A stretch of DNA of 64,000 nt, taken from Effrenium voratum (Eukaryota > Sar > Dinophyceae > Suessiales > Symbiodiniaceae). The notes under the pieces are model-generated. The model did no database searches. It was not told the DNA's origin and saw only the letters and a list, made by a program, of their open reading frames with translations. The position numbers were made by a program, and so were the translations under genes. The stretch is taken from the NCBI GenBank assembly GCA_963377175.1, contig CAUJNA010003297.1:481093-545092 (forward strand), read 5' to 3'. Shown piece by piece: positions 51,306 to 59,725 of the stretch (the stretch's first letter is position 1; every line of letters starts with the position of its first letter).

Positions 51306-52299
51306 CTGCCAGTCCGTATAGCTCACCCAAGTGGTGCGCAAATTGATTGGACTAACTGGCTTGACGGGCTGTCCCCTGAAATCGGGAATAAGATCATTCA
51401 GCTTCGAAATTAAGGTGCTTTCCTCATAGCTTGCAGGCTGTTGGTTTCAGCCTGAAATCACCCGAGTCAGGAAGGCAACAGGAACACTCACACCTCTCAG
51501 GATAGCATGTGCTAGAAACTGAAATGAGTGCACAGAATGTCCTGGTCCACACTGTAAGGCTCGTCAGCGTACGCCTTGGCTCAAATCTTGCATGCTGCGC
51601 GCTTGATTTTGGAGTTTGCCTGCCAAGAGGTTAAGTTAAGTGCTTGATTTCCCCGTGGAAGAGTGCACAGAACACTATTCAGTGGGAGTTGCTGTCACAG
51701 CATTTGGGAGAAAACGCACCACGCTCTGCAAAGTGCCATGTGCACGGAACAAAGGTATTACGTTGCTGCCCAGGTGTCCGACTCTATGGCTATGATTGTC
51801 AACGCTCGCATAATGCTGGGCACTACCAGCAGCAAAAGAGTCTCAAGACCTGGCGTGATCGACCAGATCTCCGTCAACAAGCCGTGAAAGCTCTCGACGT
51901 TCCGAAAGTTCAGGAATGACCTCCAGCACAGCAGGGGCCACTACAAAGCAGCTCTGCACCAAGGAACTGCTGCTGCAACCAAACGCACAATAACATGTTC
52001 ATCCTGTGTAGAGCTCCAGTGTTGACACTGCGCCGCTGGTGCACTCTCATTCTTTGCAGATCGCTTTGCTTGTGAACAACGTTGCGCTTCGTCATCATGT
52101 CGGGTTGCTGCTAGTTGACAATTCGACTTCGCGTGTGTGTTCTGGTTCTTGAGCCCTGAGGATGTTGCTTTTCCTGCCAAAATGAGACTCCCATCCAAAT
52201 GTGTCAACCCTAAGATAGTCGACTACGCTTTGTAAATGCAACTGTGGCGTGAAAGCAGCGCACCTTTGGATGCCTGGTGATTGTTGAATCCGAATCGCA

Positions 52300-52585
52300 T
52301 GTATTTCTTCACGTGTGTTCGCGTGTGTGTTTCTGTTTGTGTGTGTGTGTGTGCGTTTGTTCGTGTTTGTGTGTGTGTGTATGTGTGTGCGTGTTTGTGT
52401 GTGGTTGTGTGTGCGTTTGTTTGTGTTTGTGTGTGTGTGTGGGTGTTTGTGTGGTTGTGTGTGTGGTTGTGTGTGTGGTTGTGTGTGTGGTTGTGTGTGT
52501 GTGGGTGTTTGTGTGGTTGTGTGTGTGGTTGTGTGTGGTTGTGTGTGTGCTTCTGTGTTTCCGTGTGTTTGTGTGTGTGGGTGGC
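52300..52585. repeat. Degenerate (TG)n microsatellite
   Basis: GTGTGTGTGT runs broken by TTTG and GGTTGTG. It resembles the block at 17.0 kb. Confidence 0.9.
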
Positions 52586-53184
52586 TTACTCAAATACATG
52601 CCATTCTCAACGCCACATTGGAGGTAGGCTAGAGCTTTGCTACATGTTGCAAGACTGGAGGTGCTTCTGTCAACAGAACTCGCACCTTTGCATATCCAAT
52701 GATGATCATTATCAGGGAAGGCTAAGCAGCCCGGACTGATTGCAATTGGCCTCGCCTCACGCCTGAGGTTCCCGGTTGGAAAACTTCGCAGAGATGCTTT
52801 TTAGCAACTGCAGTCGCAAAGATCCAGAGCCCTATCAAATCTCAGAAGCTGACATGTACATACAGAATCCAAACAAAGTCTCAACAGGCACCAGCCAGCT
52901 CGATCCCACATCCCTAGGTAGCGGTGTCGCGCGGGGACCAAAAACACAGGTGGCTTTCAAGGAAACTATGTATCCTGCTAGATCCGGAAAGCCCCACTGT
53001 TTGAAATGCAAATTTGGATACCTTCAGATCCGTAAAGGCTCCCTTTCCAACCACCAGCTAGCCCCTAGTTAGTGCTTTGGTTCAGAGGCTAGGGGCGATT
53101 TCCCGTTTAACATAGCCTCAACAAGCACCGGGGACTTTCAAGGAGACCCCGCATCCTGGAAAAACAAGAACCAGGACAAGGACA

Positions 53185-53228
53185 AAAAGGAAAGGCAAAA
53201 AGGAACAACAACCACCACCACCACCACC

Positions 53229-53260
<32 letters not shown>

Positions 53261-54297
53261 CACCAACAACACCAACAACCAACAACCAACAACCAACAAC
53301 CAACAACCAACAACCAACAACCCACAACCCACAACCCACAACCCACAACCAAAACCCAACAACCAACAACCAACAACCAACAACCAACAACCAACAAACA
53401 GCAAACAGCAAACAACAAACAACAAACAACAAGCAAGCCGGCAAGCAAACAAGCCAACAAACAAAACAAACAAGCAGGCAAACAAACAAACAAACAAACA
53501 ACAAACAATAAACAACCAACAACCAACAACAAACAACAAACAACAAAAAACAAACAACAACAACAAAAACAAAAACGAAACAAACAACAAACAACAAACA
53601 ACAAGCAACAAGCGACAAGCGACAAGCAACAAGCAAGCAAGCAACAAACAACAAACGACCAGCAACAAACAACAAACAACAAACAACAAGCAACAAACAA
53701 CAAACAACAAACAATCAAGCAAGCAAACAAGCAAACAAGCAAACAAGCAAACAAACAAACAAACAAACAAACAAACAAACAACAAACAACAAAAAACAAA
53801 CAACAAAAAACAAACAACAAAAAACAAACGACAAACAAGCAAGCAAGCAAGCAAACAAACACACAAACAAACAAACAAACAAACAAACAAACAAACAACA
53901 AACAACAAGAAACAAACAACAACAAACAAATACAAACAACAAACAACAAGCAACAAACAAGCAAGCAATCAAACAAGCAAACAAGCAAACAAGCAAACAA
54001 GCAAACAAGCAAACAAGCAAACAAACAACAAACAAACAAACAACAAACAAGCAAAAAACAACAAACAACAAACAACAAACAACAAACAACAAAAAACAAG
54101 CGACAAACGACAAACGACAAACAAGCAAACAAGCAAGCAAGCAAGCAAACAAGCAAGCAAACAAACAAGCAAACAAACAACAAACAACAAACATCAAAAT
54201 ACAAACAACAAACAACAAACAGCAAACAACAAGAAACAAACAACAAAAAAAACAACAAAAACAAACAACAAACAACAAACAAGCAACAAGCAAAACA
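53185..54297. repeat. 1.1-kb A/C-rich microsatellite (AAC, CAACC, AAAC, AAGC)
   Basis: Starts with (CAC)n at 53,213-53,240, then AACAACC units and long mixed AAACAAC and AAGCAAAC runs. It ends exactly where retrotransposon sequence begins, at 54,298. Open minus-strand frames here (Cys, Leu, Val, Phe) are repeat artefacts. Confidence 0.95.
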
Positions 54298-55116
54298 AGC
54301 ATTTGTTGGCAGCTGAGGAGCTTTTGCAGAAGCTTCGTCGCGCGCTACAACGCCTCTCTGCTCTCCGTGCTTCGTGGGACGAACGTGTTGCATTCTTCCA
54401 ATGGATCATGCTGGGCGTTGTCGGTTACGTTCCCTTAGTTGGCCTTCCGCAGCCGTCCGATCTGCACGCAGTGGATGCGGCATTCCATAACCTCGTTCTG
54501 GCTGGAATGGGTGTGCGTTCTACTGTGGAACGCATGAGCCTCCTTGCGGCCAAGTCGTGCGGAGGAATGCAACTCCCCTCAGTGGTTGAAAGTATCCTTG
54601 CCGCTGCTGGTGCGGATCTCCTCCTGCTGCTATCAGGAAGGTCAGAAGCCTCGGTGCTTGCGCGTGATGCCTTGCGCGATGCTCTCAGTGCTCCGCCTGT
54701 CGAGGCTGAAGCGCTTGGTGGTCTCGTCGCGCTGGCCCTCCGCCTTCTTGCTGCATACGGTTTCCATGTGTGTGTTCAGCCGGACCGCTTCACAGCGCGG
54801 GTCCTGAACGCATTGCCACGCCCCTCCTCCCAACCTTTAGTTGGTTCCTTCCGGCCCGTGTTGGCAAGGCCTTCTCTTATGCTGGCTCGCGTTGGATTTG
54901 TTGCCAACTCGTTGCGGCGGATCTTGTGGCTGAAGGTCGCCCTCGATCCACTTGGTCGGATCTTGCCCTGTGGAGTCACGTTCTTCCTGCCGCCTTTCCT
55001 TTCTCCCCAGCAGAGCGCTCTCTTGCAGTGGCTCAGGCATTGGCAGAAAGCCAGCGGGATTGGCGCGTTGAGTGTGCTCTGTTCCGTCCTGGCGTTGCTG
55101 CGCCACCTCTACCTGA
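54298..55116 (+). mobile_element. LINE-type retrotransposon ORF, part A (downstream of the RT core)
   Basis: A GC-rich plus-strand frame opens without ATG at the end of the microsatellite. It reads LLQKLRRALQRLSALRASWD, FHNLVLAGMGV and KSCGGMQLPSV. This is the region after the reverse transcriptase palm in non-LTR elements, where a conserved GG-(L/M)-x-L-PS turn occurs. Around 54,890 the likely reading moves to another frame (FPFSPAERSLAVAQALAESQ, RDWRVECALFRPGV), so the copy is broken. It is cut on the left, as in typical 5' truncation, and on the right by foreign sequence. The RT catalytic residues lie outside the remnant. Confidence 0.7.
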
Positions 55117-55470
55117 ACCAGGCAGGAAGAGTCGCAGATGCAGCTGGGCAGCCTGCAGTACCCGCACAATCCTATGAAGGGAGCCTCGGAGCACTTCCAC
55201 TTCCTCTCGGTCCTTGCGGGGACCTACGACGACACGGTGCGCAACATCGACATCGACCGCGCGGGCTACCTGCGCCACAGCTTCATCGCGGGCTTCCCGA
55301 CCGAGCGCGTGCCCAAGATGCCCCTGAGCGGTGTCAGCACCCGTTCGGGCGACCTGGCTCAGTTCACTTTCAAGGCGCTCGACGGCACGATGACGGACGT
55401 GTTCATCCACCTGATAGCCTATCAGCTGGTGACTTTGCTCTCTGGCACTGGAGTCTCTGTGCTGGACTAG
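55117..55470 (+). pseudogene. Possible major capsid protein, C-terminal fragment
   Basis: The frame is open from 55,117 and reads QMQLGSLQYPHNPMKGASEH, later GYLRHSFIAGFPTERV, GVSTRSGDLAQFTFKAL and ends GTGVSVLD at the TAG at 55,468. The pattern H-x-F-x-(I/A)-G-F-x-x-E, then G-x-(S/N)-TRSGD and a final strand ending in G-V-x-VLD, fits the end of double-jelly-roll capsid proteins of Polinton-like viruses. About 115 codons remain of an expected 450-650. The rest is absent, because retrotransposon sequence begins at once on the left. The identification rests on motif memory, not on a search. Confidence 0.5.
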
Positions 55471-55473
55471 CAA

Positions 55474-55561
55474 GGATCCATAGCTCAATCGGAAGAGGCG
55501 CTGCAGCTCTGAAGCTTGGAGACCGCGGGCTAGATTCCACCCGGGCGCGGATCATTTTTTT
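55474..55561 (+). ncRNA. tRNA-like Pol III unit (SINE-like)
   Basis: A box TAGCTCAATCGG at 55,481-55,492, B box GGCTAGATTCC at 55,528-55,538 and a T run at 55,555-55,561 are spaced as in a tRNA gene. GATCC at the 5' end can pair with GGATC at 55,549-55,553, and CTC/GAG forms a short D stem. The anticodon and T stems are poorly paired, so a working tRNA is unlikely. A tRNA-derived SINE head, or a decayed tRNA carried by the element, fits better. It starts four bases after the capsid stop codon. Confidence 0.55.
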
Positions 55562-55574
55562 ACTAGGCGAGTGC

Positions 55575-56600
55575 CTTTGGGAATTCTTTTTCTCCCTCGA
55601 CCCGAGACGGATCTTTCACTCGGGAATAAGAAATTCCATGGTCCGAGACGGATCCTCTCCGAGACGGATCTTTCCGCCTCCAGACCAGTGAGCGCCTCTC
55701 CTGGGAATAAGAAATTCCATGGTCCGAGACGGATCATCTCCAAGACGGATCTTTCCGCCTCCAGACCAGTGAGCGCCTCTCCTGGGAATAAGAAATTGAC
55801 GGATCTTTCCGCCTCCAGACCAGTGACCGTGTCTCCTGGGCATAAGAAATTCCCCGAGACGGATCTTTCCGCCTCCAGACCAGTGACCGCCTCTCCTGGG
55901 AAGAAGGAATTCCATGCTCTGAGACGGATCTTTCCGCCTCCAGACCAGCGCCTCTCCTGGGAATAAGAAATTCCCCGAGACGGATCTTTCCGCCTCCAGA
56001 CCAGTGAGCGCCTCTTGTGGGAATAAGAAATTCCCCGAGACGGATCTTTCCGCCTCCAGACCAGTGAGCGCCTCTCCTGGGAATAAGAAATTCTTCGAGA
56101 CGGATCTTTCCGCCTCCAGACCAGTGAGCGCCTCTCCTGAGAATAAGAAATTCCATAGTCTGAGACGGATCATCTCCGAGACGGATCTTTCCGCCTCCAG
56201 ACCAGTGAGCGCCTCTCCTGGGAATAAGAAATTCCATGGTCCAAGACGGATCATCTCCGAGACGGATCTTTCCGCCTCCAGACCAGTGACCGCCTCTCCT
56301 GGGAATAAGAAATTCCATGGTCCGAGACGGATCATCTCCAAAAGGATCATCTCCGAGACGGATCTTTCCGCCTCCAGACCAGTGAGCGCCTCTCCTGGGA
56401 ATAAGAAATTCCCCGAGACGGATCTTTCCGCCTCCAGACCAGTGAGCGCCTTTCCTGAGAGTACGAAATTCCATGCTCTGAGACGGACCATCTCCGAGAC
56501 GGATCTTTCCACCTCCAGCCCAGTGAGCGCCTCCCCTTGGGAAAGTATTTCCCCAGGCCCGAGACGGTTCTTTCCGCCTCCAGCCCGGTGTTTTGCGCCT
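55575..56600 (+). repeat. Tandem repeat, about 55-90 bp unit (GAGACGGATCTTTCCGCCTC)
   Basis: Around 17 copies of GAGACGGATCTTTCCGCCTC, then CAGACCAGTGAGCGCCTCTC, then CTGGGAATAAGAAATTCC, with an optional spacer CATGGTCCGAGACGGATCAT. Copies differ mainly by presence of the spacer. Long minus-strand frames across it only translate the repeat. It begins directly after the tRNA-like unit. Confidence 0.95.
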
Positions 56601-56693
56601 CAGCGTAACCTTTTTGCTTGCAAAGCCCATTTCCAGCTAATTTCGACGTTTTTCCGGAAATGCCCGTTGTACGCACACGCTCAGGTGGCCTGG

Positions 56694-56826
56694 TTTTTGA
56701 CATTATTTTGCTTGATTTTCGCATGACATGGTTTTGCATGGATTTTGACATGATTTTGCTTGATTTTCGCATGACATGGTCTGGCATGGATTTTGACATG
56801 ATTTTCCCATGACATGGTTTTACATG
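56694..56826 (+). repeat. 49-bp tandem repeat, 2.6 copies
   Basis: Units starting GACATGATTTTGCTTG at 56,698, 56,747 and 56,795, each containing GCATGACATGG. The last copy is shortened. Confidence 0.9.
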
Positions 56827-56934
56827 CTTGGAATCGGCATGCGCTTCATCCCCCAACACGTCCCCCCTGAGTTTTTTCCTGTCAGGCTGTCGTATGTGTC
56901 AGGTCCTGGAGAACTTCGTGGGGTGGGAGGCGGG

Positions 56935-57225
56935 GCAGTGCCGAGCGGGCACTCAGTAGGTAGACGTGCCGAGCGGGCACTTGTAGGTAGACGTGCCGAG
57001 CAGGCACTAGGACGTGCCGAGCAGGCACTGTGCCGAGCGGGCACCCGGTGCCGAGCGGGCACCGTAGCAGGCACCTGGTGCCGAGCGGGCACCGTAGGAG
57101 TGCCAGTGCCGAGCGGGCACTTACATAACGCCGAGCGGGCACTTAGGTAACGTGCCGAGCGGGCACCGTAGGAGTGCCGAGCAGGCACCCGGTGCCGAGC
57201 GGGCACCGTAGGAGTGAGCAGACAC
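56935..57225. repeat. Cluster of hairpin 15-mers GTGCCGAGCGGGCAC
   Basis: About a dozen copies of GTGCCGAGCGGGCAC (some GAGCAGGCAC), whose ends GTGCC/GGCAC are reverse complements around the loop GAGCG. Spacers vary between 0 and about 15 bp, with GTAGGTAGAC and CGTAGGAG recurring. The strict 15-mer with variable spacers differs from an ordinary tandem repeat. Confidence 0.9.
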
Positions 57226-57299
57226 AGCACCAAGCAGGCGACGTTGTGTTGTGGGGGGCACTGTGAAATTGGCGGCCACAGTACAAGCGGTTGAGCGTG

Positions 57300-57650
57300 C
57301 GCTTTAGTACGGCTTCGCCCAACGACTCTTAGTACGGGTTCACCCAACCTAGTTTGATACTGGTTCGCCCAACGACTCTTAGCACGGGTTCGCCCAACGA
57401 CTCTTAGTACGGGTTCGCCCAACCTCATTTGACACTGGCTCGCCCAACCTCGTTTGATACTGGCTCGCCCAACGACTCTTAGTACGGGTTCGCCCAACCT
57501 CGTTTGATACTGGTTCGCCCAACGACTCTTAGTACGGGTTCGCCCAACGACTCTTAGTACGGGTTCGCCCAACCTCATTTGATACTGGCTCGCCCAACCT
57601 CGTTTGTTACTGGCTCGCCCAACGACTCTTAGTACGGGTTCGCACACATT
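57300..57650 (+). repeat. Two alternating 25-bp repeats ending TTCGCCC
   Basis: Unit X is AACGACTCTTAGTACGGG plus TTCGCCC; unit Y is AACCTCGTTTGATACTGG plus TTCGCCC or CTCGCCC. They alternate without a fixed order (X, Y, X, X, Y, Y, X, Y, X, X, Y, Y, X). GGGTTCGCCC resembles a tRNA T-arm or B box. Confidence 0.9.
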
Positions 57651-57952
57651 GCGCCTTCCTTAGGCCAAACACATGCAAATGAGCATCATGAGCATCATCG
57701 ACTTCAGGGACTGGCTTGAGGATCTCAAACTGGTGGCATGCAATTGAGCATCTTAAACTTCAGGGACGTGCCCCGTTGTGCCTGAGAGTTGGACCCCTAT
57801 TTCATTGTTCCAAGACCGAAGCCGCCCAGCCGCCCAACTGGCCTAGCTCTGTGCCCCTTGACCGCGGGGTGCAAACGGCTCCGCGCTGGTGGTGTCCCCT
57901 CAATGAATTCCATCCAGGTCCGAGAAGGATCTTATAAGAAATGATCCTCAGT
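57651..57952. other. Spacer without recognisable features
   Basis: No repeat and no frame of note apart from a chance 73-codon plus-strand frame. It contains two versions of a GAGCATC...CTTCAGGGAC stretch at 57,683-57,712 and 57,746-57,764, perhaps the end of another repeat. It separates the tandem arrays from the methyltransferase-like gene. Confidence 0.5.
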
Positions 57953-58547
57953 TCAGTCCGGGATGCTCAGCCGATCCGCAAGCTCTGCCGTGGCCGCACT
58001 CGCAATCTCCTCGCACAGCGCCGTAGGAATGCTGTAAAGCAGCTCGCGCGGCTGCCCTCTGACCTTCTCACGCTGGCCCCCCATGCGTCGAGGCCCCCCT
58101 TGGGCGCCCCTCAGATGCCTCCCGTCTTCCCACGCCTCGCACCAGCAGCCGCTGCACAGCCCTCGGCTCGGCCTCCAGCGCATGTTGGTCCACAGCCTGG
58201 TCTGCTTCCTGTACGGAGTCCCGTACTTGCAGTAGGTAACGTCCACCCAGGGCAGGCGCTCCATGAACGGTCGGGTCTTCAGCAGCCCGGTGGCCGGATT
58301 CTCGATGACCCACATGAGCGGGTCGAAGTGCGCCATGATCTCAAGGGCTCTGAGCACCAGCGCGTCGCCCTCCTCAAGTCGTCGAGGGTGCAGACCGGGC
58401 TGGCCCAGACCATGTCAAAGTGCCCCGGCGGAAACAGCGTGTAGTCCCAGCTCCGGGGCTCAAATTTCGACACGATGTCCAGGGAGACGACTTCCCAGCC
58501 CGCCGCCTCGAAGGCTCGCCGCAAAACAGCTCCAGCAGTCTCGGCAT
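57953..58547 (-). pseudogene. DNA-methyltransferase-like gene (C5-type motifs), frameshifted
   Basis: From ATG at 58,547 the minus strand reads MPRLLELFCG, the start of an SAM-binding motif (ELF-G-GS). Near 58,515-58,525 the frame changes, with loss of a few codons, to RRAFEAAGWEVVSLDI, FPPGHFDMVWASPVC (motif IV-like S-P-x-C). Near 58,375-58,390 there is a further shift and probable deletion to RRLEEGDALVLRALEI, LMWVIENPATGLLKTRPF (motif VI-like ENP) and YCKYGTPYRKQTRLWTN, ending SIPD then TGA at 57,953. This set of motifs is common in methyltransferase-like proteins of algal viruses and Polinton-like elements. The Cys nucleophile is in a disturbed context and the gene is dead. It is divergent from the 180-codon ORF, with about 105 bp between the starts. 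Confidence 0.7.
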
Positions 58548-58652
58548 GTTTAATAATCACCACCAGCACAACGAAGCACGCACAGGCGACGGCGCGGCTC
58601 AAGCAGTTTCGCATGCTCGGACCAACCTTTTTTTAATCGGAGACAGAAAAGG

Positions 58653-59195
58653 ATGACGAGCCAGACAAGCGTGTGGAACTTGGGCGAGGTGCGCTCTATT
58701 GCTAAGGCGCTGTTTTGGCAGAGCGAAGCTTCGCTGGAAATCCCATGGGAGCCCAGGGCTTTTTCCGAGGGCCAACGCCCCAGCGTGAGCTTCGCAACCG
58801 ACGGCCGCACGAGGCTCTTCTGGGAGCGGGCCGAGACCGATCTGGTCGAGCAGCTGGCAGCCGCGTCCGAGCACGTCTTCGACGCGAAGCTCACCCCCGA
58901 GGCCGTGCGCCAGCGGCTGCTGCCCTCTGTGACGCAATCGCGCGGCGGCGATTGGCTGCTGAAGGCCAAGCTGCCTGCCCACGCGCGCTTCTGGAACGCT
59001 GGCGGCACGTTTGCGGACCGTCCTGCAGAGCTAGCCCACTGCGCCGCGCGCGTTCGGCTGAGAGCGCGCAGCTTGTGGTTGATGAGCGGCATGCGCGGCT
59101 TGAGTCTTGAGGTCACGGATCTGCGTGTGGAGCCACCGTCTTGCGAGTGCCCGCTGTGGTTTCTTCCGATGCCGCAGCCGATTTTTGCTCAGTAA
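58653..59195 (+). CDS. Intact 180-codon ORF of the viral block, unknown function
   Basis: ATG at 58,653 to TAA at 59,195 without a break, the only undamaged gene-sized frame in the block. The protein starts MTSQTSVWNLGEVRSIAKAL and has RTRLFWERAETDLVEQLA, LTPEAVRQRLLPSVTQSRGG and RFWNAGGTFADRPAELAH. It seems globular, mixed alpha/beta, with no signal peptide or membrane helix and no motif I can name. Third positions are GC-rich. It is followed after 11 bp by the next gene on the same strand. Intactness among ruined neighbours may be chance or may reflect recent decay. Confidence 0.7.
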   Translation: MTSQTSVWNLGEVRSIAKALFWQSEASLEIPWEPRAFSEGQRPSVSFATDGRTRLFWERAETDLVEQLAAASEHVFDAKLTPEAVRQRLLPSVTQSRGGDWLLKAKLPAHARFWNAGGTFADRPAELAHCAARVRLRARSLWLMSGMRGLSLEVTDLRVEPPSCECPLWFLPMPQPIFAQ

Positions 59196-59206
59196 AAAAA
59201 TTCAGA

Positions 59207-59669
59207 ATGGCTACCCACATCCTGGAGCGCCGCGAGCAGCTGAGGCCTCTGCTGAAGGCCGCTGTCGATGCCGATGCGCTGAAGCGGGGAGCCTCTTTGG
59301 AGGGAGCCGCCTGCATGATGAGCTCACTCGGGGAGCGCCCGTGCTGGAGCGGCTGATAGCTGATGGGGTCGCCGGCAGGTTCCCGGCGGGGCGGCCGAGG
59401 AGCGCAAGGAGGAGAGCTGGGAGGCGATGGAAGCGCTCCGCGAGAAGCGCGAGGCCCTGAGGCAGCGCCGCATTCGCACGAGCGACATCGCATCGCTGGC
59501 CCAGATCGAGAGGGAGCTCTACGAGGTGGAGGATCAGCTCGTCAGCAAGAAAATCGCTGAGCGGCTGCCGGTCTTGTTGGCGGCCAAGAGCGCAACCCTT
59601 GCTGCCTTGGAGCGGGTCGAGAAGGCGCGCAAGGAGCAGAAAAAAAGACGTGCTCGTCCGACCGACTGA
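59207..59669 (+). pseudogene. About 150-codon helical, Lys/Arg/Glu-rich gene, two frameshifts
   Basis: ATG at 59,207 opens MATHILERREQLRPLLKAAV up to about 59,310. A second frame gives GAPVLERLIADGVAGRFPAG, and from about 59,390 a third gives EAMEALREKREALRQRRIRT, then AQIERELYEVEDQLVSKKIA and ends KKRRARPTD then TGA at 59,669. The heptad-like spacing of Leu, Ile and Ala suggests a coiled coil with a basic tail, which could bind nucleic acid. No family is recognised. It is likely co-oriented with PolB, 57 bp upstream of it. Confidence 0.6.
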
Positions 59670-59725
59670 ATATTTATTATGTTTTCTATAGAAAGCAATT
59701 TATTCAGCTCAAACCAATTCGCGCC

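Noticed and set aside
53107..54393. Frame of 428 codons rich in Val, Cys, Leu and Phe, membrane-like
   Set aside because: Reverse translation of the A/C-rich microsatellite.
54303..55691. A single 462-codon plus-strand protein
   Set aside because: It crosses from retrotransposon sequence into the capsid-like fragment in the wrong frame. The C-terminal half is a chance reading.
55616..56726. Frames of 240-298 codons with repeated Ser-Ala-Ser-Arg-Pro or Gly-Gly-Lys-Ile-Arg-Leu
   Set aside because: They follow the minisatellite unit whose length keeps frames open. Several frames are open on both strands, so coding is not supported.
56935..57650. CRISPR array
   Set aside because: Repeats are too short or directly alternate, spacers are not uniform and are reused, no cas genes are near, and the host is a eukaryote.
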